Positions 25,352 through 39,104 of a DNA stretch of 64,000 nucleotides are shown here, piece by piece. The stretch is from Floccularia luteovirens. Lineage: Eukaryota; Basidiomycota; Agaricomycetes; Agaricales; Squamanitaceae. The stretch is from contig VSJF01000002.1 in NCBI GenBank assembly GCA_009739215.1, positions 1,302,001 through 1,366,000 of the forward strand. Reading direction: 5' to 3'. A model generated the notes under the pieces. The model searched no databases. It was not told the DNA's origin and worked only from the letters and a program-made list of their open reading frames with translations. The first letter of the stretch is position 1. Each line of letters starts with the position of its first letter. The position numbers and the translations under genes were made by a program.

Positions 25352-26319
25352 ATGGACGTACCACCAAGCCAAACCGAGAAAGAGGCTGGAAAACAACCTG
25401 GATCATCTGTCACCCGGGCGCCAGCAATATCCGAGATCGTTACTTTGGAAGACCAGATTGCTTCGCTGACGACACTGTACACGCGTGTACAGAACCTACG
25501 CCAGCTGCCGGGTTCCATCCAGAAACCAAGAGATGCATTTGCAGAGCTGCATGCTGTGGAAGAAAGTTTACATTCAAAAGAACTACAGGAAGCGTTGCGG
25601 CGCGCAAGGGACAGTGCTCAAAATAACGGAACAGGATTTTTCCCGGCATTAGAACGGCGGGAGCAACGCAAGCGTGGGTACGTTTCACAATAACTAAAAA
25701 CCCCTTGGTTATATACTAACTTTTGTCTTTGCATGGTTGTAGACGTCCAGTGACCCCACAGACTCCAACCCCATACATAGGAGAGGAGATCAGCAAAGCC
25801 TCCAGGGAGGAAAATCATAGAACTCTGAGACCTGAAGAGCGTGTGGACAAATCGGGATTGGAAATATATGTGCAAAATTTCAACGAGACGCATAGTGCAC
25901 GACTGCACATTTGGGCCCAAACCCGAGATGCAGAAGGGAGAAAGGGGACAGGGAGCATGGTATTACGATGTATGCTGGTTGATGTACTGACAGCGTACAT
26001 TGTCGTTGGAAATACGGCGCAGAAAGGATTGGTGGCGGAGAGTGTGAGTGTATTCGGGCCGAGGGAAGGCAAGGCGCCACATAGCGAATCCGACTACGGG
26101 GTGTTCCGGCTAGTGTCGCAAGAGGTTGGGAAACGAGTGAGTGGAGGAATGGGGGTTGCTGGTGCAGTTGAGCTTTTGTGTGCGTACGTGGGGTTGTTTG
26201 TAGAGCGATGCGTGGGTTGCGGACGAGTTGTCTCTGCAGAGGGACACGTCCCAGCAGTAGTACGAGAATGGGACGGACAATCAGAGAGCTGGACCGCGAG
26301 ACACGTGCAATGCAGATAG
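25352..26319 (+). CDS. MED27: Mediator complex subunit 27
   Basis: Two exons, 25352-25677 and 25743-26319, join RKRG to RPVTPQ and give exactly 300 residues. The N-terminal half is helical: EIVTLEDQIASLTTLYTRVQ with RDAFAELHAVEESL. The C-terminal half reads RLHIWAQTR, then MVLRCMLVDVLTAYIVV, and closes with a putative zinc site ERCVGCGRVV ... ARHVQC (CxxC and HxxC), the pattern at the C-terminus of Med27. Med27 sits in the Mediator tail/upper-tail region and links activators to RNA polymerase II. The call rests on the C-terminal pattern, length and helical N-terminus; I could not align it. The start at 25352 is the first ATG of the frame. Confidence 0.72.
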
Positions 26320-26515
26320 AAATTTGTGGACCTGTCCCTTATGGACCAGACAGGGGGTGGCGTGCCAAGGCCAAAAGCGGGGAAATGTTTGTAGGTGTTT
26401 TGATGGCCGACAGTGACGAGTTGAACCATATAAAGCGACGCATCAATTCCCGCCATCAATCAGTCCCTGCCTCGTGCCCTTTCTTCCGCTCTCCCCGCCC
26501 TTCCCGCCCCTCCTC

Positions 26516-28035
26516 ATGCTCACCTCCCGTCCCAACCCTGTCGTCTCCCCAACAGGTATCATCCATGTCCTCGGTTATTCTCCGGCAGAGGGCGAGCGTG
26601 GTGTCCCAATCACCGTCCGTATTCATTGCCATCCAGATCTCGCAGATGCGATGTATGTTCGCCTTGTCATAGGGCACAAGGCTGTCGCAACAAAAGTCCG
26701 CGAACTACCAGGCACTCCGTATGGTCGCTGGCAGCTTCATGCTTCTGCTCCCCCTGTAGATCCGGATCATCCAAAAGTTCTCATCGCCGTCCAGGCTCTC
26801 AATCAAGAGAACGCAATCATTGATTCAGTTACCTTTGGTGAATTTACCTACTGGACTGCTGCAGATCGTCCAGCCCTGTCAGACAATAACCACCTGACGC
26901 ACCTCCCTACCCCTTCTCCTACTTCAGACCATCTACCGCCCCCAAATATGGCAACCCGTCGTACAAAGCTCCATCGTCGCGTTAAATCTCAGGCTCTCAT
27001 GCGCACGAAGCATACGCCTGGTTCCTCAGAGCACCCTGATGACATCTATGCACAGACTCCCATCCTGGATCTTGTCACCCCACTTTCTTCTATCTGCCAG
27101 GGATGGTCAACACAGGAGCTTTCTGCTGGTCGCCGACTTGTCCGCTTTTCCAAGCTTCAAGATGGTCGCCGTCTCATTGTGTCTTGCGAGTCAATCCGTC
27201 AGGAGGACTATTGTGAATCGGACTCGGTCATCTCATGTATTTATCGTCAAGAGACCGATACCTGTTATGTGACCTCCGTCGATGTTATCTATCTTCTAGA
27301 ACGTCTCACAAACGGTGAATTTCCCGTCGAAGAAAAAAACCGCATCAGACGTAATCTTGAGGGTCTTCGACCTACCACAGTCTCAAAACACAAGCCAGGT
27401 TTTGGCGAGTTTTTCCAGCACATAATGGAATTCCCCGACCCAAAGCCACGCAATATAGAAAAGGATCTCAAAGTGTTTGAGTGGAACCTCCTTGGCCAGG
27501 CATTGGAGAAGATCCTTTCCAAATATGTGGGTTTTTGATTAAAACGATGGATAGAGAAATCGTTGGTTCTCATCACTTTTATATTTTCTAGTCAATATAT
27601 ACTTCACCTTCGCAAGATGCGACTTCAGAATCTTCCCCTGCAGAGACGCCCTCTTCTAATAGCCCCGAGTTACTTGCTCTACAGCTATCTTATCCCTCTG
27701 ATGAACCAGACCGCAAAATGTACCTTGAGGGCGCAGCAACTGCTTCCTCATCTTCATCTAACTTTCCTGTCTTTACACCAAATAGTGGTTACGTACCTCC
27801 GCAAACACAGAACACGGCGGGTGACGGTTGGAATACTGAATTCAAGACTGGTAATGGCTCAGCTGACATAGGTCTTGTCGACCACCTTGCAATCATGGCT
27901 TACGAAACCGGAGCAGGTCCGCAGCCGTATGTCGGGGACCCAGGAGCGTCGTTTGAATACAATCTCTACGATAACTTGAATTTCCAGTCCATTCAGGATG
28001 AGGCACTTGCAGGAATTCCAGATCATTACTTATGA
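26516..28035 (+). CDS. MedA (Medusa)-like developmental regulator
   Basis: Two exons, 26516-27526 and 27592-28035, give 484 residues with a closed frame. The start at 26516 (MLTSRPNPVVSPTG) is chosen over an in-frame ATG at 26474, because the upstream stretch is only Pro/Leu low complexity. The N-terminal part IIHVLGYSPAEGERGVPITV and GRWQLHASAPP form a beta-rich module. The conserved domain shows RRLVRFSKLQDGRRLIVSC, CYVTSVDVIYLLERL, EEKNRIRRNLEGLRPTTVSK and the run PDPKPRNIEKDLKVFEWNLL. This is the block conserved among MedA/Medusa, Ren1 and Acr1 proteins that control conidiation and cell morphogenesis in ascomycetes. The C-terminal exon is a disordered Ser/Gln/Asn-rich tail. Molecular function is not settled; nuclear localisation is reported for the family. 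Confidence 0.82.
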
Positions 28036-28445
28036 GAACGGTATGTTGGTCTGATAGCTCTACCTCTCCATATTACATTATTATCTTTATTGTGGTCGTA
28101 CCATTATTTATCTTTTATATGTATCATCTATCCCGTCCCTCCTGCGCAAATTATGGTAATTTTTACGGACGGTGTTCAGTTTTTATTGTACAAATAGCAT
28201 AGTAGTATTATATTGTAGAAAGTCAAGGCTCACAAGGACCCTTTCTGTATTGGTAGAGACACTTATGTACCTTAGACCTAAATCCACACTCCTTTGCTTA
28301 TTGGTTTCCCTGCGCATGGTTTGTAAGTAATTTTGATTGTGATAAATTGCAGTTTACAGTAACGAAATGGTAAGTGATCAAAAGGGGGTGAAGAATAACG
28401 AACAATACAAATTAAAAAAATCATGTCCAAATGTTCAAGTGTAAA
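28036..28445. other. convergent 3' intergenic region
   Basis: About 410 bp between the MedA-like gene (+) and the DOCK gene (-). Both 3' UTRs and terminators should lie here. No other feature seen. Confidence 0.5.
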
Positions 28446-31400
28446 CTATGAATGTGGCGTGCCCCCCCTACGCCCAAAGTTGAGACTACCGAAGCGCGAC
28501 AGGCGCGTTCTGATAGATCCAAAGGAACCGATGCTTCCCATGTATGAAGTTGCGACAGACGCGCCAGATATTTGCGCCGAGGGTGCCCCGTGGACATGAA
28601 TCCCATTACCAACATTAACAAATGAGTTGTGTGGTGATTCTGCAGACAATGAATCGCTTCCGGTCATATCGCCTGGGCCTGAAGCCACTCCCGTCATACC
28701 GTGACGAGTGAGATATGCAAGGTGGCGTTGCAGTGGAGTTTGCCTTGCAGCAGGAGTGAGAGAGACAGCGGCTGCAGGTGAAGCATCACTGAGTCCCCGT
28801 GTTGTGGATGTAGATGCGGCAGATGGGCTACGCGAATTGTGGATATTATTTGCCGATGAAGGCACGTGATGATGCAAATTGTGATGATTGGAGTGGGCAT
28901 GCGATCGAGGGTGTGGTGTAGCCAACGCGAGCGAAGCGGAGGTGTCGTCGGCTGCGAGACGCCTGATCTCGTCACGGAAATTCCTTTTATAGAATTTCTC
29001 TAAAGTTTCGTGGAACGGGATGAATTCGGTCGGACATAGATGACCATGTAGTTTGAGACAACTGTCGATCACTCGCACCTACAATGAATTTCAATTTTAT
29101 GTAAGTATTTTGCTATTTATGGAAAATGTAACCTCCTCGCAACTGATCGCGAATTATACGGAGAATTTCTGTCCAGAAGGCAGAAAATAGAAAAAGACAG
29201 AGAAGGCAGAAAGAGGGGTAAAACTGAAAAGGTGGACAAACACACCTGGTCATAAATAGCTGTACGTAATCTCTCCACCATCTCTGCCCGTTCAGGATTT
29301 CGAGCAATATAGTCGGGATCAAAGAATATCTGCCTGTAAGACGAAATCCCAGAATTATGCGGCGCATCTACAGCACTGTTTAGCGACATGGAGAGTGCAT
29401 TTGTTGATACATCTTGGGCTGTCTTCGCAAGTGCTTGGTATTTCTTGTGCAACGCCCTTAGTTCTTTTGTCTTTTCCTCGACTTCATTCAGCGCATTTTC
29501 CAGTGGAGATATCTCAACGACTTCGAGGCCAACGACTTCAGATCGTCGGAGCACGGTTGGAAACGCCTCTTCAGTGGTGAAATACGTTTTCTCCGTCCAC
29601 ACTTCTTCTATTCCATCTCGTGTAGTTTTTTTCACTTGCCGAGATGAGCTGAAAAGGTTGATATCACTGCGGGATATATATCAGAGAATATCTGCAAGAG
29701 GAATATTTGTAAATCATCACCTGTGCTCGTAGTACGTACGAACAGGCAATGGAACATCTGGATTAGTGAATATCGCTAGAGTGCGGTTAGGTTCTGGTGT
29801 CACGGCGGTGCATTGTATATACTGGTCATTCCCAAATCGAATGTCGACGGGTGGATCCCCAGAAGTCTTTAATAGTTGTGCACCTGGGTGTTTGTTCAAC
29901 ATTCGTTCGCAGAAGGCTCCATATTTTTCCCATTCATAGCCACGATACTGGCCAAACATAGATAGTTAGTATCATTTCTGTTGGTAAAGAAAGAGCTCTT
30001 ACAATAAACCTCTTATCTTTGATAGCAGAGGGGAAACTCCCATAAAAGGTCACTCGGTAATAATCAGGGTAATACCGTTGGTCATTAATGATATGCTCCA
30101 ATAAGGCTGCTTGATGTCGCAGAATCTCAGATAATCGATCGCTATCAAGGGATAGTCTGTATGTTAGAAGAATATCATTTAACTGGCAAACTCTCTTACT
30201 AATTGAACGTAACTTCGGAGTGTTGGTAAGCTAATTCCTTGCAAATTTCGATAGCATTTTCCCAAGCTTTGCCCTTACCTAGTTGTCAGTGTTCGCCGTC
30301 AGTAGATTTACAAATATCTCATGTACACAACAATTCTGACCAAGGTAGTCAAGTATTAGCAAGCAAAGCGTCTCTTTGCGATGAAACTGGGACTGCTGAG
30401 GTAGTCCTAGGTCTTCCATAGGCCCTACGAATGAATTCAGATCCCATGAATGCAAGTCTGAGTGTAGTTTCAATGTCAGAGCTGCCTCCACGTAGTTATG
30501 AGATTGTAGATGCATCTTGGGTAGGTTGAGAAATAATCACAAGATAATAGATAAGCAACTTACGTTCACAAGCTGATGGACATATTTTATATAGATCTCA
30601 TCACGACCGATCCGTCTGATGAAGTTCATCAGTCTTAGCTGAAAGAGAGGTCTTAAGCTGGCATTGAATGGGGGGTACATTATGAATTTACCGTTGCAAT
30701 GACGCGATCATCCGCATACTCCTCGCCTTCTGGCAAAGCACGTACGCTCAATAAGAGCTCCAAAAAGAGATCCACAGAGTCCAAAAATCCGGATACTCGC
30801 TCCCGCAACTGTTCATCGACATCAGACGTATCAAATAGTTGCCGTAGTTGACCGATGAAGAATGCTCTCGAAATATCATTACCCTTGGAATCTGACATGA
30901 ACAATGTGTCGAGCCTTGTCACAAGTTCATTCTCGATGTCGTCAAAGTGCTCATTTTGATGGTATTCGGATACTATCATACTGTAAAGGATTTGCACTGC
31001 GTTGCTGCGCAGCTGTTCGTGGTGGCTGAGACACGACGTAACGACATGACCAACGAGAGAGTGGAGATATAGTTGATAACCCTATTTATTTTCAGTGACC
31101 TGCGGTGCTGGAGAGACAATTTTACTCACCCCATATCTAGTTGACGGTTCGCCAGATGATGTTACATTTTCTGCCCATCCTAGAGCTTGCCAAAGATTTA
31201 AAAGTATTGTTGCTCCTTCTCCACGAATATCGCCAACAAGCCGCCAAACGGCGCGGCGTTTCTAGGTCGCTATCAGCAGTGAATTATCAGTAGAAATGCG
31301 AGTTTACGTACTTGAGGACTAAATTCTTCAATCATCAGTTGGTCTGATGACAATAGCTTCAACAGCATATACATTGCCTCTTGCCATAAACTCCGGTCAA

Positions 31401-34400
31401 ATTGTGATTCAGATTCTTGCGAAGGTATAAATTCTTTTTCCATAATCATAGCTACAGGATCCATCATCTTGATCAGAAATTTATGCGCCAGGATGTTAAC
31501 GTTCAGCCATGATTTAGGGAATGCGTCATTTTCGACTATTGAAGTGGCAACTCGGAAAAATTGTGAGAGTAGATTCACGAAACGATCGGGACCCTCGATG
31601 TCAAGGGTCAGTTCGAGGAAGTTGAGAATATGTTTAGTAGGAGAAGATAGGACGAGGACAAGGAATACCATCGCTATTTCGCCAATGCCAGGAAAGAATA
31701 AAGTGTTATCCTTTGTACCTGTAATCCCGCTTACAGTGCGGGGTGGACTTGGTAGATGTGCTGCCAAGGAAAAGGGGTACGACTCGGGAAATATCACAGG
31801 CGTGGCCGTTTTAGAAGGGGCTGGGATTCGTTCCAGAGCTTTTCTTGAGGCTGAGCTCTGATACTCTAGATAAGATTCCAAAAGTCTAGAGTGTCGTGTC
31901 AGCATTATCCTTCTTAAGGAGTACTGGACATTCACTTACCTAGGCAGTAGCGGCAATAGCAGTTCGACGTTATCTTGTTCTAGACGATGGGCGTTGCGGT
32001 CGGCAACGACCTCTGGTGCCACAAGACTATGTTGTAGTTTGTCGAGCATTACAGCTATAATAGTAACGCATATTCTGATACATTCTAGCCAACTTATTCT
32101 TGCAGCATCTTCGGAATCATTGGAGTGTGTGTGGGTGTATTCATCATATCGTCCAAAGTGAGGTCTGATCCAAATAATTACAACCTCTATCAAGAGGGGT
32201 CTTGATTGCAGATTATCGAAGAGGAATCCCTTGACGATTTGCAAATACATGAGAAGTTTCCTAATCACGATTGTTCCTCTCCCGATCGTCACTGCATTGG
32301 CGAAAGTCGTCGTTATTGAAACAAGCTCTACCTTAGAAAACACCTTCGCCAGTTCTGGAAGTATAGAAGGGAAGTGTTGTAAAGCTATTGTTTGAGTACC
32401 GATGTTTGCCTGAGTGCTCATAGACATCATCTTGTTGACCTCAAAGAGATGGGATTTCAGATCGCGCCTGAATGTGTTTTCAAGATGTTCTGCTGTAGTT
32501 CCACCACCCATTCCTACTTCCTTGGCCCTTTGTAACTCGCGGGACCGCACAATAAACCTGAAGATATAATGCCAGACTTTCAGAGCAGCGCGTAGGGGGG
32601 AAGCGCTTTCCTGTGTAGTCGAATCGGCTAGTAATCTGTTCATCGAGTTTGTCATATGGGACCACGCCAGACCATATTTGAAGTGTTCTTCGATATAAAC
32701 GTCCAAGACTGGTTGAAAATTGCTAAAACGTCGGTCTTGAACAATACCTAACACGGTGACAAGGGCGTTGAATACAAGGGAGTCCAATTCACCAGATACG
32801 TTATAATCCCAAACAAGAATTCCAAATAGGGAGTCGAAAATATCACGAAGGAACTTCACGATTTCGCCTTCTCCAACAAAAGTAAATTTGGTCAGGAGGG
32901 AAGGAAGAACATCGCGATCGCCTATCTTTTCCCAATTTAACAGCCCTAGAAGAACCGGATTCTGGGTAAATTTGGTAGAACAGAGTGATGTACGAACTGT
33001 TAACGTGTCGCGGAGAGGAGTAGCTAACTTATACATCTCAGGATTTACAGTGACCTGGTCCGGTTTTTGACCAGCACTTAACACAGAAGGCGCATTGAGA
33101 TACATTTCTGGCGTTATTGTCGAGAGTTTGTCGGCACGATACAAGATCATTGTATGGCTTCCATCCTCCACAAAGGCATCAGCGGTAGTGAAAAGTGGTT
33201 GAAAGGCAAATGCGAATGGTCTGTCATTTCCATCCGCTATTCCTTTGTTATTTGAACGTTCACGGCCAGAACGGTTTCTAAAAGTAAAAAATAGGTGCCA
33301 TTGAGGAACACCCTCTGAGGGTAGTTGGATTTTGAGGAGTTCTCCAAACGTGGGTTCATGACAGCGCTGGAATACGATAGAGTGGAATTGGGACATCAAT
33401 GGTTCACCACTCCCTTGGGAAATTACGTTGTCGATGGTTCTTCCCTGCTTATCCTTCACTTCCACTGTGACCTGAACGTTATTGGCAGGAGTTCCCATTG
33501 AACTTCGAGCGAAATTTGCCACACTGAGTCGACTAGAACCTGCGTGAGAAGATCCAAAATCGCCACGCCAGAGTTTGATATACAACTCGTTCCTTGAATC
33601 GCCAGGGAAAACGACATCTGGAAATCCTAGACGTAATGTATGTGGGATGTCTTGCAAGAGTGAAGTGTTCTCCCGTACAATGGTTTGTGCGTCGCCCCTG
33701 AAAAACTTTATTGATACCGCGAGCATTTCAGCCCTATGACGCAACTGTTAGGAATCGGACAAGCTGGATTGGAAACTATTCGTTCACCTCGATGATTTCT
33801 CGTATTCTTTCAGGTTGTTAGTGATTATATTTTGATGAATCATGGAAAAGGACGATTCGTTCGTAGGTGTGTATATTGGCATGGTGAATTCCCTCATCGC
33901 AGAAACTACAGATTGGTCCGCATGGAGTTTGCTGAGTTGTGATAGCTCTAAAACTGCACAACCAAAAGGTCGTCTGAAATGAAGAAATCCCTCTTGAGAT
34001 TGGTGTACACGGTTCATTGACGAAGTTACAGGGAGTGGCCCAAAAGTAGAGTCACTCCAGGTCAATTCATTGGGAGAGATATCCGAGGTTCTTCTTCCAT
34101 CTTGGGAAGAATTATTAGTAGTCTTCAACAAGCCGTTTCTAACTATGCGGCAGACAAGATAAATGGGATCTTGAATATCTGAAGTTGATAGGTCTACGAA
34201 AAGGGTGCGAATGCGACTTGAAGGGTCACGTGCGAGAACTCCGTTGTGGTTCAGAATAGCGCAGAACTCCTCAGTGACAAATTGAGTCCCTTGCTTTTTG
34301 TATAATGAAAAGAATAGTTCTGCCGTTTCTCCGGGAGAGCAGGGAGATGCAACGAATGCACGTAGATCGAGAAAGACGTGATAAAATTTGGAGGTTGCTT

Positions 34401-35591
34401 GCTTCGACAATTGGTTTGGTGTTGTAGAGCTTTTGGAGTGGATGCGATAAAGGGATGTTGGGGAAGGGATATCTGGGAAGGCTGAGTGTCCGGGAACATG
34501 AACGGGTGTCATAGGGATGTGGTCGCTGCTGGTACTCATGCTGTAAGATCTAGTGGTTTCTCCAGAAGGATTATTCAAGTATGCGAGAGATACTTGTGAT
34601 GCATACATGCGAATAGCACTAACCCAGCTACGTGGATCAACATCTCCTTCCACATCAACAGTTACTAGACCACCCCATGTTGGGTGGCGCACGATGACAT
34701 CTAATCCTTGTATGAGGTTACCCTTGACTAGGCGTGTTACGCAATCTCGGCGCATATTAATCGTTTCTTCTGCGTTCAGAGTTTGCGCAAGCAGTTGGCG
34801 GCGACCAAGATGAAGTGCTTCAATGTGCTCGCGAACGATATGGAAAAGCTTATAGTCGCGTCGCGCTAAATACTGAAACATAAAGATATACCATTCTCTC
34901 AGCGCTGAAGCAATCTCATCGATAACCGGTTGGTCTGCACCAGACGCGGTATCATCTCCGGATTTTATTGAGGGTCGAGGGGGCAGATTTTTAGGTAGAT
35001 GCGAACCTGTTGGGGATGAGGATCCACTTTTCGAGCGTAACGACGAAATTGGGTCGGTAAGAGGTCCCCAGTTGCCGGGATCGCCTAAGCCAGTACCGTT
35101 CAGTTTTCGTGCGAGGTCAGGAAGTCGCCCTTCTGCATCTGACAGCTCGTCCCGAACAAAAATATGTGAAGCGGGAAAAATGCCAATAAATACCTGTTGC
35201 AGTTCCTCTGCTTTCATAGAAGGCCTGGTGGACGACGAAGGTGATGATGGATCAGAGAGTGACCAAGTAACTGGTGGTCGTAATGTTGTACACACAACGT
35301 AGCTGTTGGAAAATGGATATTAAGGACGTGAAGGGAGTAAGTCGTAGTCACATACCCTCTATACCACACACCTTCCAGGGGTTCCGTTGCAGCTGGAATG
35401 TACTTTTCAAAAGCGTATACCTCATCTCCGACTTCCAAGCTAACAACATCTCGCATAAATGAATTGTCATCTGTCGAAGCTTCCGATACTGTAGAGAGAC
35501 GATTGCGATTGGAGAGTCTCGTTTCGCGACGAGCAGGTGTCAGAGGGTGGGTAGCGTATCCATAGACTATTAGAGGGAGAGGCTCCCACAT
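28446..35591 (-). CDS. DOCK-family guanine nucleotide exchange factor
   Basis: Activator of Rac/Cdc42-type GTPases in polarised growth. About a dozen exons, roughly 2,100 residues. It starts MWEPLPLIVYGYATHPLTP at 35591. Exon 1 ends in an SH3-like fold with SLEVGDEVYAFEKY and GVWYRGYVVC across the first intron, typical of DOCK N-termini. The large exons 33784-35295 and 31936-33744 contain the helical region and the DHR-1 (C2) domain: PFGCAVLELSQL, then FPGDSRNELYIKLWRGDFG and FHSIVFQRCHEPTFGE. The armadillo-like middle follows (30680-31935). DHR-2 lies in the C-terminal exons 28446-30515, with YRVTFYGSFP-like FIVRVTFYGSFPSAIKDKRF coding near 30010-30060, FFDPDYIARNPERAEMVERL, EVVEISPLENALNEVEEKT and a closing KFYKRNFRDEIRRLA. 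The last 150 residues are disordered. Borders of small exons between 29640 and 31280 are approximate. Confidence 0.88.
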
Positions 35592-35918
35592 GGATGGAGG
35601 GTGACTAGTTGACTAGTAAAGGTCGATATTTAGTTGTAGTGGAGTGTCGGTCAGGTTAGGCCAGATATGTAATTTCAAACAAGATGGAGCAGCTGCCTCA
35701 GTTTCGTAGGAAAGATGTTCAAGAGTGCCGGGGATCCCGTTGAGAGTGTCGTATTCCTGTAACGACTGTTTACAACTAAGAATATGATGAAGTGCGGGGG
35801 ACTGAAGGAGCTGAGGCAAAAAATTTATTTATTTACATTCTTAATAACATATTGCAACCCACAAACATTGCATTCACACAGCTCTCTCTCACTTCCATTC
35901 ATCATCATTCTTAACAAG
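35592..35918. promoter_or_regulatory. divergent promoter of DOCK and Spc34-like genes
   Basis: 327 bp between start codons of divergently transcribed genes. No specific binding site stands out. Confidence 0.45.
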
Positions 35919-37467
35919 ATGTCTTCTCTGTCTGAACGGATAGACCACCTATCATCTAATGCTCGACACATTAAGTCTACCGCAAGAGAGACAGCCGTCA
36001 ACAGCGAATTGCCCAACAACGATTTATGTCCATTTACCCGCGCACTTCTAGGGAGTGGTCTCGGAGACCTGATACGCGATGCTGACAATTCAGAAGTTGG
36101 TCTCTTTAGCCTTGTAGACACCCCTTCAAGTTCTAGTATAGATGCTGGCACGATAACACAGGCAACGGAAGTGAAGCGGGTGCCCTCTCTTTCTAACTGA
36201 TCGTAAATCACAATTGACTTACGGTGGACATTAGACTGAATTTCCTTCTGCAACCCCTCTGAGAAAATATCCCATGCACAAGGATAGGGGAACAAAGTTA
36301 CACGAAATTGAGCCGGAGACATATGCCAGGGCTGCACTTAAATACATTGATCGATAGTATGTATTCCGCTCCACCTAAAGACGCAGCTATTCATGTATAT
36401 TCGCAGCCAACCTATCAGAACTATGCCTCGGGCTGAAGTTCAAATTGAGGATATTTTATTGCGTGTTCATGCTGTAAGGCAGAACATAACGACTTATTTT
36501 GAGGAAGAGGAACATCGGATACAAGAACTCCAGAAACGCATCGCTGGGTTAAAAGGCAAACTTAGACTGCCCCCAGCTGATCAGGATAACCAAAGTGAGA
36601 GGCCTTCTAGATTGGCCCTGTCTACGATATCCAAGAAATTGAAAGTGACTGCGCCTCCACGCATTGCCGGTACCAACAAAATGAACGGACAAACTAGTGG
36701 CGAACTGGAGACAAATTTGGTCGTGGTAGCTCCCTCACTGGCCCATGATGATTATGTCCAAGGGGATGAATCCAAAGTGAAACTTACGGTTTCCAGCATA
36801 TCTCCACAACCTAGCGAGACTGTGGATGAGCCCGTAAATTCGGATGATGCAACTATGAGCCGTTCTGGATTTTCTACGCCAAGGACACTGAAGAAAGTCA
36901 AAATAGATACTGACGTCGAGTCCATTGTTGTGAGCATTTTATCTGACAAACCGGAACCACTTTCCCTGACACAAATGAATAATAACCAGTCCAGAATCTG
37001 GTCCACTGTTGGTGATATTATCGTTCCTGGAAATGACTTTGGGACTGCGGAACCAATGAAGCCTCCACATGCGAGAGCAACCATGTGAGTGTTTCGTACT
37101 TTGAGGAAAATGAGTTTCACTGAAAAACTCAAGCAGTCAACAATTACAGTTACTTTCAAATCTTTCTCCAACCACTGGCTCACCGGCTACTGCTTCCAGT
37201 CTCTCATCTCTGGTTACCAATAATTGTTCCGCTCCGACTGCTCAGCAAATTTTGACTGCGTATCTTCTGATTATCTTGCTCTGTTCTCCGCCCAATTATT
37301 CTTTACCTCTAAATAGAGTTAAGGAATTGCTTGCCCTGAAGGCCAACGCATGGGTAGGGACAGGATTTGGACAAAGCACGAACAGAGTATTGTATGGATG
37401 TGTAGCAAAGCGTTTGGTCAGAATCGACCGGAGTGGTGGAGAGCAGATTGTTAAGTATGATATTTAG
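35919..37467 (+). CDS. Spc34-like DASH complex subunit
   Basis: Four exons trace in frame: 35919-36179, 36235-36356, 36407-37084 and 37137-37467, giving 463 residues. The N-terminus MSSLSERIDHLSSNARHIKS is followed by CPFTRALLGSGLGDLIRDAD and SEVGLFSLVDTP. This resembles the FTNALL...LIRDTE.HERALFS block of Spc34, a subunit of the Dam1/DASH ring that couples kinetochores to microtubules. The second exon contains TPLRKYPMHKDRG, the third a coiled-coil segment (VRQNITTYFEEEEHRIQELQ). The C-terminal exon (QQILTAYLLIILLCSPPNY, VAKRLVRIDRSGGEQIV) looks like a small helical, winged-helix-like end. It is longer than yeast Spc34 (about 295 residues). The DASH call is moderate; if wrong, this is a conserved fungal coiled-coil protein. 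A further intron at 37457 could extend the C-terminus slightly. Confidence 0.6.
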
Positions 37468-37853
37468 AAACTTATTTGTGTAAACTTTGCAGAATTCCAT
37501 GGAAAGATCATTCTTCACAACCCCCCAAAGCCATTTGAAAAACGGGACATTCGAGATAGACTATCTGAGGATGAATGACTGCATTGTCAGACGAAAAGAT
37601 GGGTCCGTGGTTGGTTTGGAGCTACAAATAGTGTATTAGGCATGGACGCGATGTGACAGTTCATGTATTTTGAAGTTCAATGGGTGGCGGAAGAACGGAT
37701 GACTAGGGGTTACATTCCTCTAGAACACCCAAGTTCAACTAAACCCTCCAGAAATGCCCCTCACTTCGCAGTTCGTACATTGTTACAATAGTTCACCAAC
37801 CAATTACATTCTCCTAGAACTAGGACCAATGACAGTTGGAAAAATATTGCAAC
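37468..37853. other. convergent 3' intergenic region
   Basis: About 385 bp between the Spc34-like gene (+) and ATG5 (-). Should carry both 3' ends. No other feature recognised. Confidence 0.5.
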
Positions 37854-39104
37854 CTAACTCCTTAAAATACCAACGCAAATATTGAGCCAGCCGTCTGCTC
37901 CAGCCATACATGCTCCGAGCCACGCCACTTCCGCATCCAAGGGCGAAAGTACACCTTGAATTACCGCAAACGCGAGCTGTGGTATAGGCGGCGGCTGAGG
38001 ATGAGGATTTGTTCGTGATGGAGGTGGCGCCGGGGGCTGTGGCGGGAAAAGTAGGGGAATGTGAGTTGATAAAAAGCGTTGGAGTGTGTGAGGTGTCCCT
38101 ATTAATTGTGGCCTTAGGATAATATGTCCACAAGTTAAAATTTAATCACTAACCGTCCTCAAGTAAAGGAGGAACCAACTCTTGTATGATAGGACCATCA
38201 GGTAAGTAAACTCTGACTGGCACACTCCGCACATTGTATGCCCCATCTCGATCCGATGTTGTATTTTGATCTGATGGTGGGCGAGTATGGAGGGATACTG
38301 AGGATGTTGGGGGTGATTGGCTAGACAGGAGACTCGGAGTTGGAGTAACTTTTGTGGCGACTCGCCAAAAGTCATCGAAGTTATCTGCAGAACAGTTGGG
38401 TATCTGAGTGTAGAGATCGTTTAGATCACAGACGCACGCTCTTTTATTCCTTCCCAAAGTCCATCTTGGTCCGCCTTTCTCAATCCAGTGACACGTTTGG
38501 TATTTCCCCAACGCACGGCATCCGCTTCTTTTAATTGACCCATAAATGCCTGTTTACATGCCTCAACACTTGGGGACATGAGAAGTTTTTCCGTTGGGGG
38601 TGAAGCAAGGTGAAGTATAATGCGCATAGGCGTGGTAAGAGTCATAGATTGGTTTTGTTCGCGGATAGATGAGGCGGCAGTATGATTATCATAGATGAGG
38701 CCGATAGGCCAATGCCTGACAATTTTGAGGTTAGTCTACATTCTACGACTTAGAGTTGGCGTTGCTTATCGTTCTTACCGGAAACCTTACCATTTTAATA
38801 AGACACCTTCTTCACTCTCGAACCACCAATCCCCTTGGTTGAGAACCCTACCAGCAGCCTCATCAAACACAACGTCCATCAGGAAGCGGTGAATCTCTGG
38901 CATCACCAAAGGCAGATAGCTCACGCGGGGTGCTTGGAGAAAATAACATTCTAAGCCACGATTTGAATTTGCCGGAAGTTCTTTGGGGTCTACGCGAATT
39001 TCCAGAGGTACAGTTCCTTCCCAAGTTAACCGTCTGAATAGTGTAGTATGATAATCGCTCGAGCCGCGTGCGGCAGACAAAGAGGATACAGTTGTAGTTC
39101 TCAT
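37854..39104 (-). CDS. ATG5: autophagy protein Atg5
   Basis: Atg5 is conjugated to Atg12 and, with Atg16, acts as the E3-like enzyme that lipidates Atg8 on the phagophore. Four exons trace with a closed frame: 38791-39104, 38438-38715, 38154-38384 and 37854-38098, giving 355 residues. The first ubiquitin-like domain reads LFRRLTWEGTVPLEIRVDP, NRGLECYFLQAPRVSYLPLV and, across intron 1, GVLLKW-HWPIGLIYD. The helix-rich region contains ACKQAFMGQLKEADAVRWG, where the Lys before EAD is the expected Atg12 acceptor. Then TKRVTGLRKADQDGLWEGI and, across intron 2, NFDDFWRVATKV. The C-terminal domain ends LAFAVIQGVLSPLDAEVAW and GADGWLNICVGILRS. Intron 2 has a GTGCGT donor. The start at 39104 lies only 102 bp from a retrotransposon LTR. 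Confidence 0.93.
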